In this document: piece after piece, positions 1-6,717 of the stretch
Numbering within the stretch: position 1 is the first letter of the stretch
Layout of the letters: each line of letters opens with the position of its first letter
Assembly: GCA_022447485.1 (NCBI GenBank)
Contig: JAKVCH010000032.1
Coordinates: 1 to 15,096, forward strand
Reading direction: 5' to 3'
DNA from: Polyangiaceae bacterium
GTDB lineage: Bacteria > Myxococcota_A > Polyangia > Polyangiales > Polyangiaceae
Length of the DNA: 15,096 bases
Position numbers and translations under genes: made by a program
The notes under the pieces: generated by a model
The model's database searches: none
The model's input: only the letters and a program-made list of their open reading frames with translations
What the model was told of the DNA's origin: nothing

Positions 1-141
1 TCTTTCGGTCTGGCTCGGCTTCTGGCTCGTCGGCGGCTGCTGGGCATTCGCCAGGGCCGAGGTCTCGGTCGAGCCGGCGCTGTTCTCCTTTGATTCGCAG
101 CCGGTAGAAACAAGAAGAATAAAAAGTAAAAGGGTACGCAT
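1..141 (-). CDS. Truncated lipoprotein, N-terminal 47 residues only
   Basis: The reverse strand reads ATG at 141-139 and stays open to the left edge. The 47 visible residues begin MRTLLLFILLVSTGC, a basic start, a short hydrophobic stretch and a lipobox-like STGC with the acylated Cys at residue 15. They continue into a Ser/Thr/Gln/Pro-rich stretch (NSAGSTETSALANAQQPPT) typical of the flexible linker after the lipid anchor. The mature domain lies outside the window, so no function can be assigned. The start fits because the signal peptide begins exactly at this Met. The gene is co-oriented with the STAS-like gene at 397-765 but lies 255 bases downstream of it, so it probably has its own promoter. 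The signal peptide call is fairly sure; everything else is open. Confidence 0.72.
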   Translation of the reverse strand, partial: MRTLLLFILLVSTGCESKENSAGSTETSALANAQQPPTSQKPSQTER

Positions 142-396
142 GGGTCGTATCGTTGGAAGAGTTGGCTCTCAGAGAATGAGCCCTCCTTAGCCCTGAAAGC
201 TGTGGAATTCTACCTAGCGGTAGGCGGAATTTCTTGCCTCCCTCCCCAAGCAATGAATTTTCTATTCTTTCTCGAGTGAGCGCTGTTGAGGCAGCGCAGA
301 TAGCTTCAAAGCCGCTCCGATAACGTCAGAGTGTCGAGGGCTTGCCGAGGTCTTCGCTTTGAAACCGCCGCAAGCTACTCGGCTCGATCAAAATGC
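142..396. other. Intergenic region with small inverted repeats
   Basis: There are 255 bases between two leftward genes with no convincing gene. Two modest inverted repeats are visible. CTACC at 210-214 pairs with GGTAG at 219-223 around a TAGC loop, with an outer AATTC/GAATT pairing (206-210 and 227-231) as an alternative. TTCAAAGC at 305-312 is the reverse complement of GCTTTGAA at 356-363. The first lies about 70 bases upstream of the lipoprotein start and could be an operator or leader hairpin. The second lies just downstream of the STAS-like gene. Neither has a U-tract, so neither is a clear terminator. Confidence 0.3.
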
Positions 397-765
397 TTAA
401 CTGACCTGAGAGCGCCCTAACTTTCTTCGAATAAAAAGCTCAGCATCGTTGAGTTCATGAAAGCTGCGGAGCTGCACTCCTTTCGAGATGGCTGTCATAT
501 TGCCACTGACCTTGAGCAGCTCAGATTTCACGACGATCGCTGCCACATCATGATGAACTCCCCGCCGGGTCCATTCCCAGATATAGGCATTGGCATCTCG
601 TGGTGGCATTTCTGTACAGCGCGTATCAAAGAGGACTGCCCGTAATCGACTCGTCTTCAGAGCTTCATCCATGGCGCGACAGAGGGCCTCGGCTACTTGC
701 ACACTCGGTACCCGTGGAACCTCCACCAGCACGTAATTTTTCGCGATACTCACCCCCAACTCCAT
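397..765 (-). CDS. Small STAS/SpoIIAA-like protein
   Basis: A 122-residue soluble protein with no signal peptide or membrane segment. It starts with a beta-strand pattern (VSIAKNYVLVEVPR), then a helix rich in Ala/Glu (VQVAEALCRAMDEALKTSR) and a second hydrophobic strand ending in Asp (LRAVLFDTR). Another helix and the strand VAAIVVKSELLK follow, and it ends with a basic helix. This alternating fold and the strand-then-Asp/Thr turn resemble STAS or SpoIIAA-like domains, which act in anti-sigma factor networks or as small sensory modules. The Ser usually phosphorylated in true anti-anti-sigma factors is not obvious here, so phospho-switching should not be assumed. No anti-sigma kinase lies beside it. 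The start at 765 lacks a good ribosome binding site. The gene is probably real; the family call is from fold pattern only. Confidence 0.6.
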   Translation of the reverse strand: MELGVSIAKNYVLVEVPRVPSVQVAEALCRAMDEALKTSRLRAVLFDTRCTEMPPRDANAYIWEWTRRGVHHDVAAIVVKSELLKVSGNMTAISKGVQLRSFHELNDAELFIRRKLGRSQVS

Positions 766-987
766 TGATCAAGATTACTCGGCTCCCGTCGAGAAAGGGA
801 GAGCTATTCAGATCTTTCGTGATTTCAATCACATAGTAATGGGCTCGCCGGTAGTTTTCGGCTCGAGAGCTATGAATGCGATCGCACGACAGATCCTAAC
901 GGCTGGCCGGACGGGCAGGTGGAGTCGCTTCTTCGGCCCGACTCTTCAGCTCAACCCATCGTGCAGCGGACCTGCGGACTGCTCCTC
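766..987. other. Intergenic region, no clear feature
   Basis: There are 222 bases between two leftward genes. It must hold the end of the peroxidase transcript and the promoter of the STAS-like gene, but I see no convincing hairpin with U-tract and no clear -35/-10 pair. A short direct repeat GCGGAC occurs twice near 965-978. Open frames here are short and lack protein-like composition. Confidence 0.3.
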
Positions 988-1644
988 TCAGCGAGCTAAG
1001 CCCTGCAATGCAGAGCGCACAGCCCCCCGCAGCTGTTCGCTTTCAGGCGTCACGCCGCTTTCGAAATGCTCAAGGATAGTCCCATCTTTACCGATGAGAT
1101 ATTTATTAAAGTTCCACGAAACAGGTCCGGCAGAACTCTCGAGAAACGCGTAGAGGGGGTGAGCATTCTTTCCGTGAACAACCGTTTTTTCGTAGAGTGG
1201 AAAATCAATCTTGAACTGGCTCGTGCAAAATTGCCGAATTTCTTGATTCGATCCGGGCTCTTGGCCCCCGAAGTCATTGCTTGGAATGCCCAGAACCACG
1301 AGCCCGCGGGGCCCGAATTCCTCATAAAGCTCTTGAAGTCCCGCGTATTGGGGTGTGTAGCCGCAGCGACTCGCGACGTTGACGATGAGCAGAACTCTTC
1401 CTCTCAAGGAGGCGAGGGACTCTGTGGTGCCGTCGATACGCTTGAGGCTGAAGTCGTAAATAGAAGCCTTGTTTGATTCTTTGCCGGCGGATTCCGGTTT
1501 GGCGGCGGATTCCGCTTTGCCGGCAGTATTAGCGTCTCCTGGGAGAGCTTCGCGCTTTCCGCGGGAGCAGCTCATCGTGCCAAGGGCAAAGCCAGATACT
1601 CCGCAAAGAAATATGAGCTTTCGCAGTAGAGAAGCGGTTTCCAT
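988..1644 (-). CDS. Exported glutathione peroxidase-like thiol peroxidase (lipoprotein)
   Basis: Reduces hydroperoxides with a peroxidatic Cys. The core spans about residues 62-215 and carries the family motifs: NVASRCGYT with catalytic Cys94, FGGQEPGSNQEI with Gln128, and WNFNKYLI with Trp177 and Asn178, completing the Cys/Gln/Trp/Asn site. It is a Cys, not selenocysteine, enzyme. The usual FPCNQF Cys is replaced by Ser (IPSNDF, Ser122), while Cys140 in QFCTSQFKIDFP sits where the resolving Cys of thioredoxin-dependent members lies, so a Cys94-Cys140 disulfide is expected. At 218 residues it exceeds the usual 160 or so: residues 1-26 look like a lipoprotein signal (GTMSC, imperfect lipobox), followed by a low-complexity linker (about 27-60). 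This puts the enzyme in the periplasm or envelope. It is divergent from the lipoprotein at 1740. The start at 1644 has a weak ribosome binding site but opens the signal peptide. Confidence 0.92.
   Translation of the reverse strand: METASLLRKLIFLCGVSGFALGTMSCSRGKREALPGDANTAGKAESAAKPESAGKESNKASIYDFSLKRIDGTTESLASLRGRVLLIVNVASRCGYTPQYAGLQELYEEFGPRGLVVLGIPSNDFGGQEPGSNQEIRQFCTSQFKIDFPLYEKTVVHGKNAHPLYAFLESSAGPVSWNFNKYLIGKDGTILEHFESGVTPESEQLRGAVRSALQGLAR
1480..1533. repeat. 18-base imperfect tandem repeat in the peroxidase linker
   Basis: Three in-frame 18-base units (1480-1497, 1498-1515, 1516-1533), each beginning TTTGSCGGC on the plus strand. On the minus strand they encode six-residue units of the form AESAAK / PESAGK in the linker between the lipid anchor and the peroxidase domain. 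The first two units differ at only two bases; the third is more diverged. It is a simple spacer repeat whose copy number could vary between strains. Confidence 0.7.
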
Positions 1645-1739
1645 AAAGCCAAGAGCAATTAGGCACTCCCTTTTATTCCGATGGCTTCACGAATGGGGCA
1701 CTCGCTCGATTGAGTATCTCGTGTTAACCGCGAGTTCCT
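1645..1739. promoter_or_regulatory. Divergent promoter region
   Basis: This 95-base gap separates two genes transcribed away from each other, so promoters for both must lie here. I see no unambiguous sigma-70 pair. A GGGCAC...TTGA pattern near 1695-1714 looks like a sigma-54 site at first sight, but the spacing is wrong. Confidence 0.4.
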
Positions 1740-2255
1740 ATGAAACAACTGGCATTATTGGTTATCTTATCTTGTCTTATCTGCCTCAGCTCTGGTTGCG
1801 GCCCGATGGTTCGAGCTGTGGCCCGTGGCTCAATTTCCGAAGAAAAAGGTTCGATTCCCAAGGACTTCAACGAAGGGGCTCATACTTTGCTTGTGGTGAA
1901 GGGGGACGTGCGCGGAGTGAACGAGGAGCTGGAGGAGTCTTTTCAACGCTATCAGGGAGAGAGTTTACTTGTGACGCAGGATGAGTTGAAGGCAGAGCGT
2001 TACTTAGACAAGGAAACGTATCGCTATGAATTTCGTGTGGGTGTATTTGAAAGAGACAACAATAAAACTGGTGTCATGGAGCAGGGGACGATCAGGACGA
2101 GTGAAGTTTATCTCTACGACAGACGGACAAATCAGTCCTATAAGGCGGGCGTAACGTCGTCATTATTTGGGGCCCTGATCAATGCCTGGGTCGATAAACT
2201 CAATAAAGATTTGGAAAAGGGCGATGAAAAAGTCATGGCCTCTGCTGAGGAATAA
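1740..2255 (+). CDS. Lipoprotein of unknown function
   Basis: A 171-residue protein I do not recognise. Residues 1-20 form a lipoprotein signal peptide (MKQLALLVILSCLICLSSGC), with Cys20 the predicted lipidated residue. The mature part is mostly beta-like: HTLLVVKGDVRG (about 48-59), ESLLVTQDEL, and the paired strands YRYEFRVGVFERD and TSEVYLYDRRTNQSYK. A C-terminal amphipathic helix rich in Lys/Asp (LINAWVDKLNKDLEKGDEK) follows. No catalytic motif is visible, and a structural or binding role in the envelope is only a guess. It is divergent from the peroxidase lipoprotein and followed at once by a strong hairpin (2272-2306). The ribosome binding site is poor, but the start is fixed by the signal peptide. 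Confidence 0.85.
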   Translation: MKQLALLVILSCLICLSSGCGPMVRAVARGSISEEKGSIPKDFNEGAHTLLVVKGDVRGVNEELEESFQRYQGESLLVTQDELKAERYLDKETYRYEFRVGVFERDNNKTGVMEQGTIRTSEVYLYDRRTNQSYKAGVTSSLFGALINAWVDKLNKDLEKGDEKVMASAEE

Positions 2256-2271
2256 GATCTCGTCGAGACGG

Positions 2272-2306
2272 GTCCAGGCGAATCACCAACGACTTGGCGC
2301 CTGGAC
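2272..2306 (+). terminator. Strong bulged hairpin after the lipoprotein gene
   Basis: GTCCAGGCG at 2272-2280 pairs perfectly with CGCCTGGAC at 2298-2306. Within the loop CCAA (2286-2289) pairs with TTGG (2294-2297) around a CGAC tetraloop. The whole is a 13-pair stem with a five-base AATCA bulge on the 5' side, starting 17 bases after the stop codon at 2255. The position suits a terminator or mRNA 3' stabiliser. No T-run follows, so classical intrinsic termination is not certain. Confidence 0.5.
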
Positions 2307-2314
2307 GAGGCCTT

Positions 2315-2383
2315 GAGTGAATCGCTCTGGGCTTGCTCGGCTAAGATGTCGAGATGTGGAGATGTGGAGATGTTGATTCACTC
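2315..2383. repeat. 9-base inverted repeat enclosing four 8-base tandem repeats
   Basis: GAGTGAATC at 2315-2323 is the exact reverse complement of GATTCACTC at 2375-2383, with 51 bases between. The right half of the loop holds four consecutive 8-base units of the form AGATGTNG (2344-2351, 2352-2359, 2360-2367, 2368-2375), the middle two identical. The last unit abuts the right arm. No protein-coding explanation fits. It lies between the lipoprotein's hairpin and the octaheme cytochrome gene and could be a leader structure, a protein-binding array or a relic. Confidence 0.55.
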
Positions 2384-2505
2384 GAAAAAGCAGCTTATCG
2401 TGATCTCTATCCACTTTCACAGAATGAATGAGCAGGAGAGCTAGAACTGGCAACTCAGCTGACAGACCTTGAAGCCGGCAAGGCGATCGTACTCTTCTCA
2501 GTGGA
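2384..2505. other. Probable promoter and leader of the octaheme cytochrome gene
   Basis: These 122 bases upstream of the cytochrome start hold no gene. A small hairpin, CCTTG / CAAGG with a seven-base AAGCCGG loop, lies about 25-40 bases before the start. I see no clear promoter hexamers and only a weak purine-rich stretch before the ATG. Confidence 0.3.
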
Positions 2506-4971
2506 ATGACCTCCTTAACGAAGATTGCTCTTGCAGCCACGATTAAATGCTTTCGCTCTTCTGCGTCTCATGCGCGAGCGTTCGTCTGCTTGTTCCTGGT
2601 TGCTGTTTTGGCGTTCGCTAGCTGTAAAAAGGAGCCTGAGCCTCAAAGCTCAGTCCTCTCCCATGGTGAAGGTAAGCCTTCAGACTCCAAGACCTCAAGA
2701 GCGAAGAGTGTGCCGTGGGGACCATCTCCTGCAGAGGGTCAACTGCGCATGGTCGGCAGTTCACAGTGCAAGAGCTGTCATGCAGAGATCTTTGATGCTT
2801 ATCAGAGTTCCGACCACGGCAGGTCTTTGACTCGTCCTGAAGAGAGCACGTTCTGCGAAGGCTGCAGCGAGCGGCTACCATTTCTGGGAGAGCAGGTGAG
2901 AGCAGAGGCGTTTCTAAAGAGTCTTGAGATCAAAACGAAAGGAGAGGGCCAATCGCGGAAAATCCTCTGGCAGATTGGGCATCAGCCTCTTTTTCAATTC
3001 GTTGTGGAGGGCAATGGCGGACGACAGCAGGTGCATCCGGGTGCTGTCCAAGGAGTTAAAAACGGTCAGGAGGCTTGGGTGCTGTCTCATGGGGACGTTC
3101 CTTTGAGCGATGAGCTGCATTATTTAGGTCCGGCGGGCAACTTCAATCAAATGTGCGCGAATTGCCACATGACGAACTATCTTCTTGGCTATGAGCTTGA
3201 GAAAGACCGCTACCGTTCGAGCTTTGCCGAAGATCGCGTCAATTGTGAGGCCTGTCATGGGCCAGCTTCAGCCCATCTTTCCGAAGTGGAGTTTGGGCGT
3301 CGCACGGAGTTTTTTGGCTTTGCCAGGAGCCTCAAGGTGCCGGCGTCGAGGCGCTGGGCCCGTGGACCCGACGAAAGAATTGCCCATCTGGAGGGAGGGG
3401 GACCATCCAGCGAAGAAGACACTTGTGCGGCGTGCCATAGCCGTCGCACTGATTTCGGGCGAAAGGATGCGCAATTTGCAAATAGGTTGGACCTATCCAA
3501 AGTCCGCGACCTTTCCGAACTACAGCTCAGTTCTCCGGAGCCCTCCCAGGCTGTTTTTGAAAGCTATGATTCTCGCTATCGCTTAGCGACTCTCGATGAG
3601 TCTCTCTACTTTGTGGATGGGCAAATCAAAGATGAGGTCTTCGTTTGGGGGTCGTTCAAGCAGAGCAAGATGCATCAAGCTGGCGTCCTTTGTGGGGACT
3701 GTCACGACCCCCATTCTGGCCTCCTCAAAGCGCCAATCGAGAGCGTTTGTTTTCAATGTCACGAGGAGAAATCCTTCAATTCCTTGAGCCATCATCAACA
3801 TGAGGCACCAGCACCGCTCTGTGTGGACTGTCATATGCCATCACGGACCTATATGGACGCAGACCCGCGCCGTGACCACGGTTTCTCTATTCCGAATCCC
3901 GCGCTCCATCGTGATAAGGGAACACCCCTAGCATGCACTAACTGTCATCAAGACAAGGACGCCGCTTTCTTTGTCGATGCTCTTCAGGAGAAAGCCGAGC
4001 CATCCAGCAGAGGTGACAGAGAGCGCCCGCGAGTGAAGGCGCATCGAGTGCTTTCCGATGTGCGTCAGGGAAAAGTTCCGGCGTCTCGTTTAGCTCCCTT
4101 TCTCAGTCAAGGCCCCCTGAGCCTCGCTCTCCCGACGATTCTTCGTGCCACGTTCATCACGGAATGGGCCCTTCGTGCAGTACCAGGTGCTGCAGAGGGT
4201 GCTCCCTTGGCAATGGTGATTGCTCAAAGTGCGAGAAGCCCTGAGACCGAGCTGCGGGTTGCTGCTGCAGAGGCATTGCCGGTTGTGCCTGAGGCAAGTC
4301 GACAAGAGCTCGCAGCCCTACTCTTGGCTGATGATTCACGGTCAGTACGTATTGCGACATTTTACTCTTTAGCTCGTTGGCCTCAGCTCCCAGCACGCCT
4401 TTCGGAGGCGATGAACAATGCAGGTCTGGAAGCCGCTCGGGGACAGCTTGCTCAGGGCGGTCGCTTGGAAACACTTCTCGGCCTGGCGGAAGTGTTCCGC
4501 TACTTTCGCAACGCCGAGATGGTGCGCAAGTCCTTGGAACTGGCAGTGGAGCGTTTCCCCGCCCGCGAGGCAGCTTGGACCAATCTAGCGGACGCATACA
4601 GAGAGCTAGGAGAGTCGAAGCGCTCACTTTCGACACTACAAGAAGCGCGTCGACGCTTCCCCAAAGATGGAGGCATCGCCCACGCTTTAGGCCTCGCAGA
4701 AATACGAACTGGAGATCAGCGGAGCGCTCTGGGTAATTTGAAATTTGCCTTCGAGCATGCCGAGCAGAGTCAGCGTGCGCGCTTTGGCTACGTTTATGCC
4801 ATCGCGCTCTATGAAAAGGGTGCCGCCTTGGACGCTCAGCGTCTCGCTCAGCTGCTCAGAGAAGAATTCCCCCACGATCGAGAGATTAGCAGTCTGGGGC
4901 TTTTACAACGGAGACTCCGACCTGCTCAGTCCAGTCCGGCTCAGGCCAGGCCGGCTCAGGGCAGGCCCTGA
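2506..4971 (+). CDS. Octaheme c-type cytochrome lipoprotein with HEAT/TPR tail
   Basis: An 821-residue exported multiheme cytochrome. Residues 1-40 form a long signal ending LAFASC, so Cys40 is probably lipidated. Eight CXXCH heme sites follow, with first Cys at 88, 217, 247, 307, 396, 415, 439 and 477. The sequence around them (MCANCHMTNY, NCEACHGPASAH, CGDCHDPHSG, CVDCHMPSR) is typical of cytochrome c554-like proteins that carry TPRs. A further motif, CEGCS at 117-121, has both Cys but Ser instead of His, a broken or redox-Cys ninth site. Residues about 540-625 look like HEAT repeats and about 660-795 like TPRs (EAAWTNLADAYRELGESKRSL), suggesting docking to a partner. It ends in three PAQxx repeats. 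The likely role is envelope electron transfer; the substrate is unknown. The start at 2506 begins the signal peptide but has a weak ribosome site. Confidence 0.9.
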   Translation: MTSLTKIALAATIKCFRSSASHARAFVCLFLVAVLAFASCKKEPEPQSSVLSHGEGKPSDSKTSRAKSVPWGPSPAEGQLRMVGSSQCKSCHAEIFDAYQSSDHGRSLTRPEESTFCEGCSERLPFLGEQVRAEAFLKSLEIKTKGEGQSRKILWQIGHQPLFQFVVEGNGGRQQVHPGAVQGVKNGQEAWVLSHGDVPLSDELHYLGPAGNFNQMCANCHMTNYLLGYELEKDRYRSSFAEDRVNCEACHGPASAHLSEVEFGRRTEFFGFARSLKVPASRRWARGPDERIAHLEGGGPSSEEDTCAACHSRRTDFGRKDAQFANRLDLSKVRDLSELQLSSPEPSQAVFESYDSRYRLATLDESLYFVDGQIKDEVFVWGSFKQSKMHQAGVLCGDCHDPHSGLLKAPIESVCFQCHEEKSFNSLSHHQHEAPAPLCVDCHMPSRTYMDADPRRDHGFSIPNPALHRDKGTPLACTNCHQDKDAAFFVDALQEKAEPSSRGDRERPRVKAHRVLSDVRQGKVPASRLAPFLSQGPLSLALPTILRATFITEWALRAVPGAAEGAPLAMVIAQSARSPETELRVAAAEALPVVPEASRQELAALLLADDSRSVRIATFYSLARWPQLPARLSEAMNNAGLEAARGQLAQGGRLETLLGLAEVFRYFRNAEMVRKSLELAVERFPAREAAWTNLADAYRELGESKRSLSTLQEARRRFPKDGGIAHALGLAEIRTGDQRSALGNLKFAFEHAEQSQRARFGYVYAIALYEKGAALDAQRLAQLLREEFPHDREISSLGLLQRRLRPAQSSPAQARPAQGRP
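4921..4965 (+). repeat. 15-base tandem repeat at the 3' end of the cytochrome gene
   Basis: Three 15-base units (4921-4935, 4936-4950, 4951-4965) of the form CCGGCTCAGGCCAGG end six bases before the end of the stop codon. They encode PAQSS, PAQAR and PAQGR. The last unit also supplies the left arm of the hairpin at 4956-4971, so coding repeat and 3' structure are merged. Confidence 0.75.
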
Positions 4972-5006
4972 ACATCGCGGATGTTCCTCTGCCAAGAATT
5001 ATTGGC
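4956..5006. terminator. Cluster of three hairpins between convergent genes
   Basis: Three perfect hairpins in a row. TCAGGG / CCCTGA (4956-4961 and 4966-4971, loop CAGG) includes the cytochrome stop codon. GAACATC / GATGTTC (4970-4976 and 4980-4986) has loop GCG. GCCAA / TTGGC (4991-4995 and 5002-5006) has loop GAATTA and spans the sulfatase stop codon. The first two share two bases, so they are alternatives or stack. The position between convergent stop codons suggests a bidirectional terminator. No long T-run follows on either strand. Confidence 0.5.
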
Positions 5007-6717
5007 GCGCGTTCTTTAAGTAATCCTCGACCACATTCGACATCACGAATGTCTTTCCACCCTGCACCGGAGGGTAATCAGAAAGAGTCTTCAAATGAGC
5101 GCCGATGAGTTGGCTCATGGGCGCCAGCATCCAAGAGACCTTTTGCAATAAATGCCCGTAGGAGTCTTTGCTGTCGTAGCTTTCGAATGGGTCCATGCGG
5201 ATGTTGAAGACTAACGGATAGGTCCGGGGAACCACGTTGGCGTAATAGTCTTCCTTCGTCGAAAAGTGCCATTTCCATGCGCCCATACGCAGGGCGGTGA
5301 TTTTGCTCTCAAAGTAGTAAAAGTCGAAGGTACGCGCCGAGCTCTTTGTTTTGCCCGTCCAGTAAGGAAGGTTGTTCAGACCATCGATGTACTGCTTTTT
5401 TTCTTTCATCACCTGGTCTTGCACATCAGTCACTCCAGCTGCTGTCGCCAGGGTAGTGAACATGTCTTGATGGTTCTGAATGCCATTGAGAGTTTGTCCC
5501 GCCTCAATCACAGATGGCCAACGGACCATAGAAATGACTCGAATTCCGCCCTCGTAGGTGGTCATCTTTTCGCCACGGAAGGGTGTGGTGGAGCCGTGGG
5601 GCCAGGATGAATGCTCTGGGCCATTATCAGTAGAATACCAAACCACGGTATTTTCAAAGAGTCCGGCTTCTTTCAAGTAATCGAGCACAACACCAATATC
5701 GTTATCGTGCTGCAGCATTCCCGAGCCATGATAGTCGGCTTCTGTGGTGGCTCCCTCTGCTGCGTAGCGCCATTTTTCATTCAGGCGGGTGTAGAGATGC
5801 ATGCGTGTCGGGTTCAGCCAAACGAAGAAGGGCTTGTCTTTTGCTTGAGCATCTTTCATGAACTCGATCGCTCGAGGAATGACTTCTTTACCATCAAAGT
5901 CTTTCATTCGTTCTTGATCGAGGGGCCCGGTGTCTTCGATCGTCTGCTTCCCGTGAGCGCCGAATCTTGGGTCGACTTCAGGACTTTCTTTTTCGATGGC
6001 CAGGGAGTGGATGACGCCACGAGCGCCAAATATTTCAGCATAGGCATCCTCCGAACCAGCGTAGGATTTCGCGAAATTCTTGTAGTCTCGCTGCTCATCT
6101 TCCTCGGAAACATTCAGGTGATAAAGGTTGCCGAAGAATTCATCAAAGCCGTGGACGGTGGGCAGGTGCTCGTTGCGGTCACCCAGGTGACTTTTTCCAA
6201 AGTGGCCTGTCTGGTAGCCCTGTTTTTTGAGGACTTCTGCGAGACTTGGCGACTCCTTCTGAAGACCTAACTTGTCTCCAGGTTGGCCGACGGTCGTCAT
6301 GCCAGAACGGATCGGGTATTGGCCGGTGATGAAGGCGGCGCGTCCAGCGGTACAGGATGGCTGGGCATAATGATCGGTGAAGCGGATCCCGTCGGCAGCG
6401 ATTTGATCAATATTGGGTGTTGTGTAGCCCATCGTGCCGAGGCCGTAGGCGCTGACGTTCTGCCAACCGATATCGTCGCCCCAGATCACCAGAATATTAG
6501 GCCGCTTTCCCTCGGGCGTTTCTGTCGGTGTCGGATGCTGCGACGCTTTTGCTTGTCGCCCTTGGGTAATGGTTGGGAAAGTCGGCATCTGGATGACGGC
6601 TGCCTTGTCATCCAGGCTGGCGACTGTCGTCTTTTGACAGCCAAAGCCGATTGCTACCCCCAAGATCAGGCCCAACTTCCAAGTTCTGTTCATCATCATC
6701 ATCCAGGAGGCAAGCAT
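4999..6717 (-). CDS. Arylsulfatase family enzyme, probably exported
   Basis: Type I sulfatase that hydrolyses sulfate esters with a formylglycine made from Cys. The domain begins at about residue 73 (NILVIWGDDIGW, calcium ligands Asp81/Asp82). PSCTAGRAAFITGQ carries the maturation motif C-T-A-G-R with Cys122. GHFGKSHLGD gives Lys175 and His177, and YSTDNGPEHSSWPHG gives the Asp364/Asn365 metal ligands, followed by PFRGEKMTTYEGGIRV (Lys384). All expected active-site parts are present. The 572-residue length is normal. The N-terminus (about 11-27, ending FGCQK) looks like a signal peptide with an imperfect lipobox, so it acts in the periplasm or on the envelope. The start is uncertain: the first ATG (6717) has GGAG only three bases upstream, and four further Met codons follow at 6-9. 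The substrate cannot be told. No formylglycine-generating enzyme is in the window. Confidence 0.93.
   Translation of the reverse strand: MLASWMMMMNRTWKLGLILGVAIGFGCQKTTVASLDDKAAVIQMPTFPTITQGRQAKASQHPTPTETPEGKRPNILVIWGDDIGWQNVSAYGLGTMGYTTPNIDQIAADGIRFTDHYAQPSCTAGRAAFITGQYPIRSGMTTVGQPGDKLGLQKESPSLAEVLKKQGYQTGHFGKSHLGDRNEHLPTVHGFDEFFGNLYHLNVSEEDEQRDYKNFAKSYAGSEDAYAEIFGARGVIHSLAIEKESPEVDPRFGAHGKQTIEDTGPLDQERMKDFDGKEVIPRAIEFMKDAQAKDKPFFVWLNPTRMHLYTRLNEKWRYAAEGATTEADYHGSGMLQHDNDIGVVLDYLKEAGLFENTVVWYSTDNGPEHSSWPHGSTTPFRGEKMTTYEGGIRVISMVRWPSVIEAGQTLNGIQNHQDMFTTLATAAGVTDVQDQVMKEKKQYIDGLNNLPYWTGKTKSSARTFDFYYFESKITALRMGAWKWHFSTKEDYYANVVPRTYPLVFNIRMDPFESYDSKDSYGHLLQKVSWMLAPMSQLIGAHLKTLSDYPPVQGGKTFVMSNVVEDYLKNARQ

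Noticed and set aside
839..1476. Rightward open frames at 839-1153 and 1066-1476
   Set aside because: They lie antisense to the glutathione peroxidase-like gene and lack any recognisable domain or start signal.
1690..1715. Sigma-54 promoter before the lipoprotein at 1740
   Set aside because: GGGCAC and TTGA are separated by eight bases where the -24/-12 consensus needs about five.
2256..2505. GEMM-type cyclic dinucleotide riboswitch ahead of the octaheme gene, as known for cytochromes in Geobacter
   Set aside because: The conserved GEMM core motifs (GGGCAAACC and ACGCAAAGCC types) are not present on the plus strand.
2283..2540. 85-residue leftward open frame
   Set aside because: It overlaps the hairpin region and the octaheme gene start, has no family resemblance and has Arg/Leu/Ser-rich shadow composition.
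5611..6270. 219-residue rightward open frame inside the sulfatase
   Set aside because: The opposite strand encodes all sulfatase active-site motifs over this stretch; the frame is a shadow.
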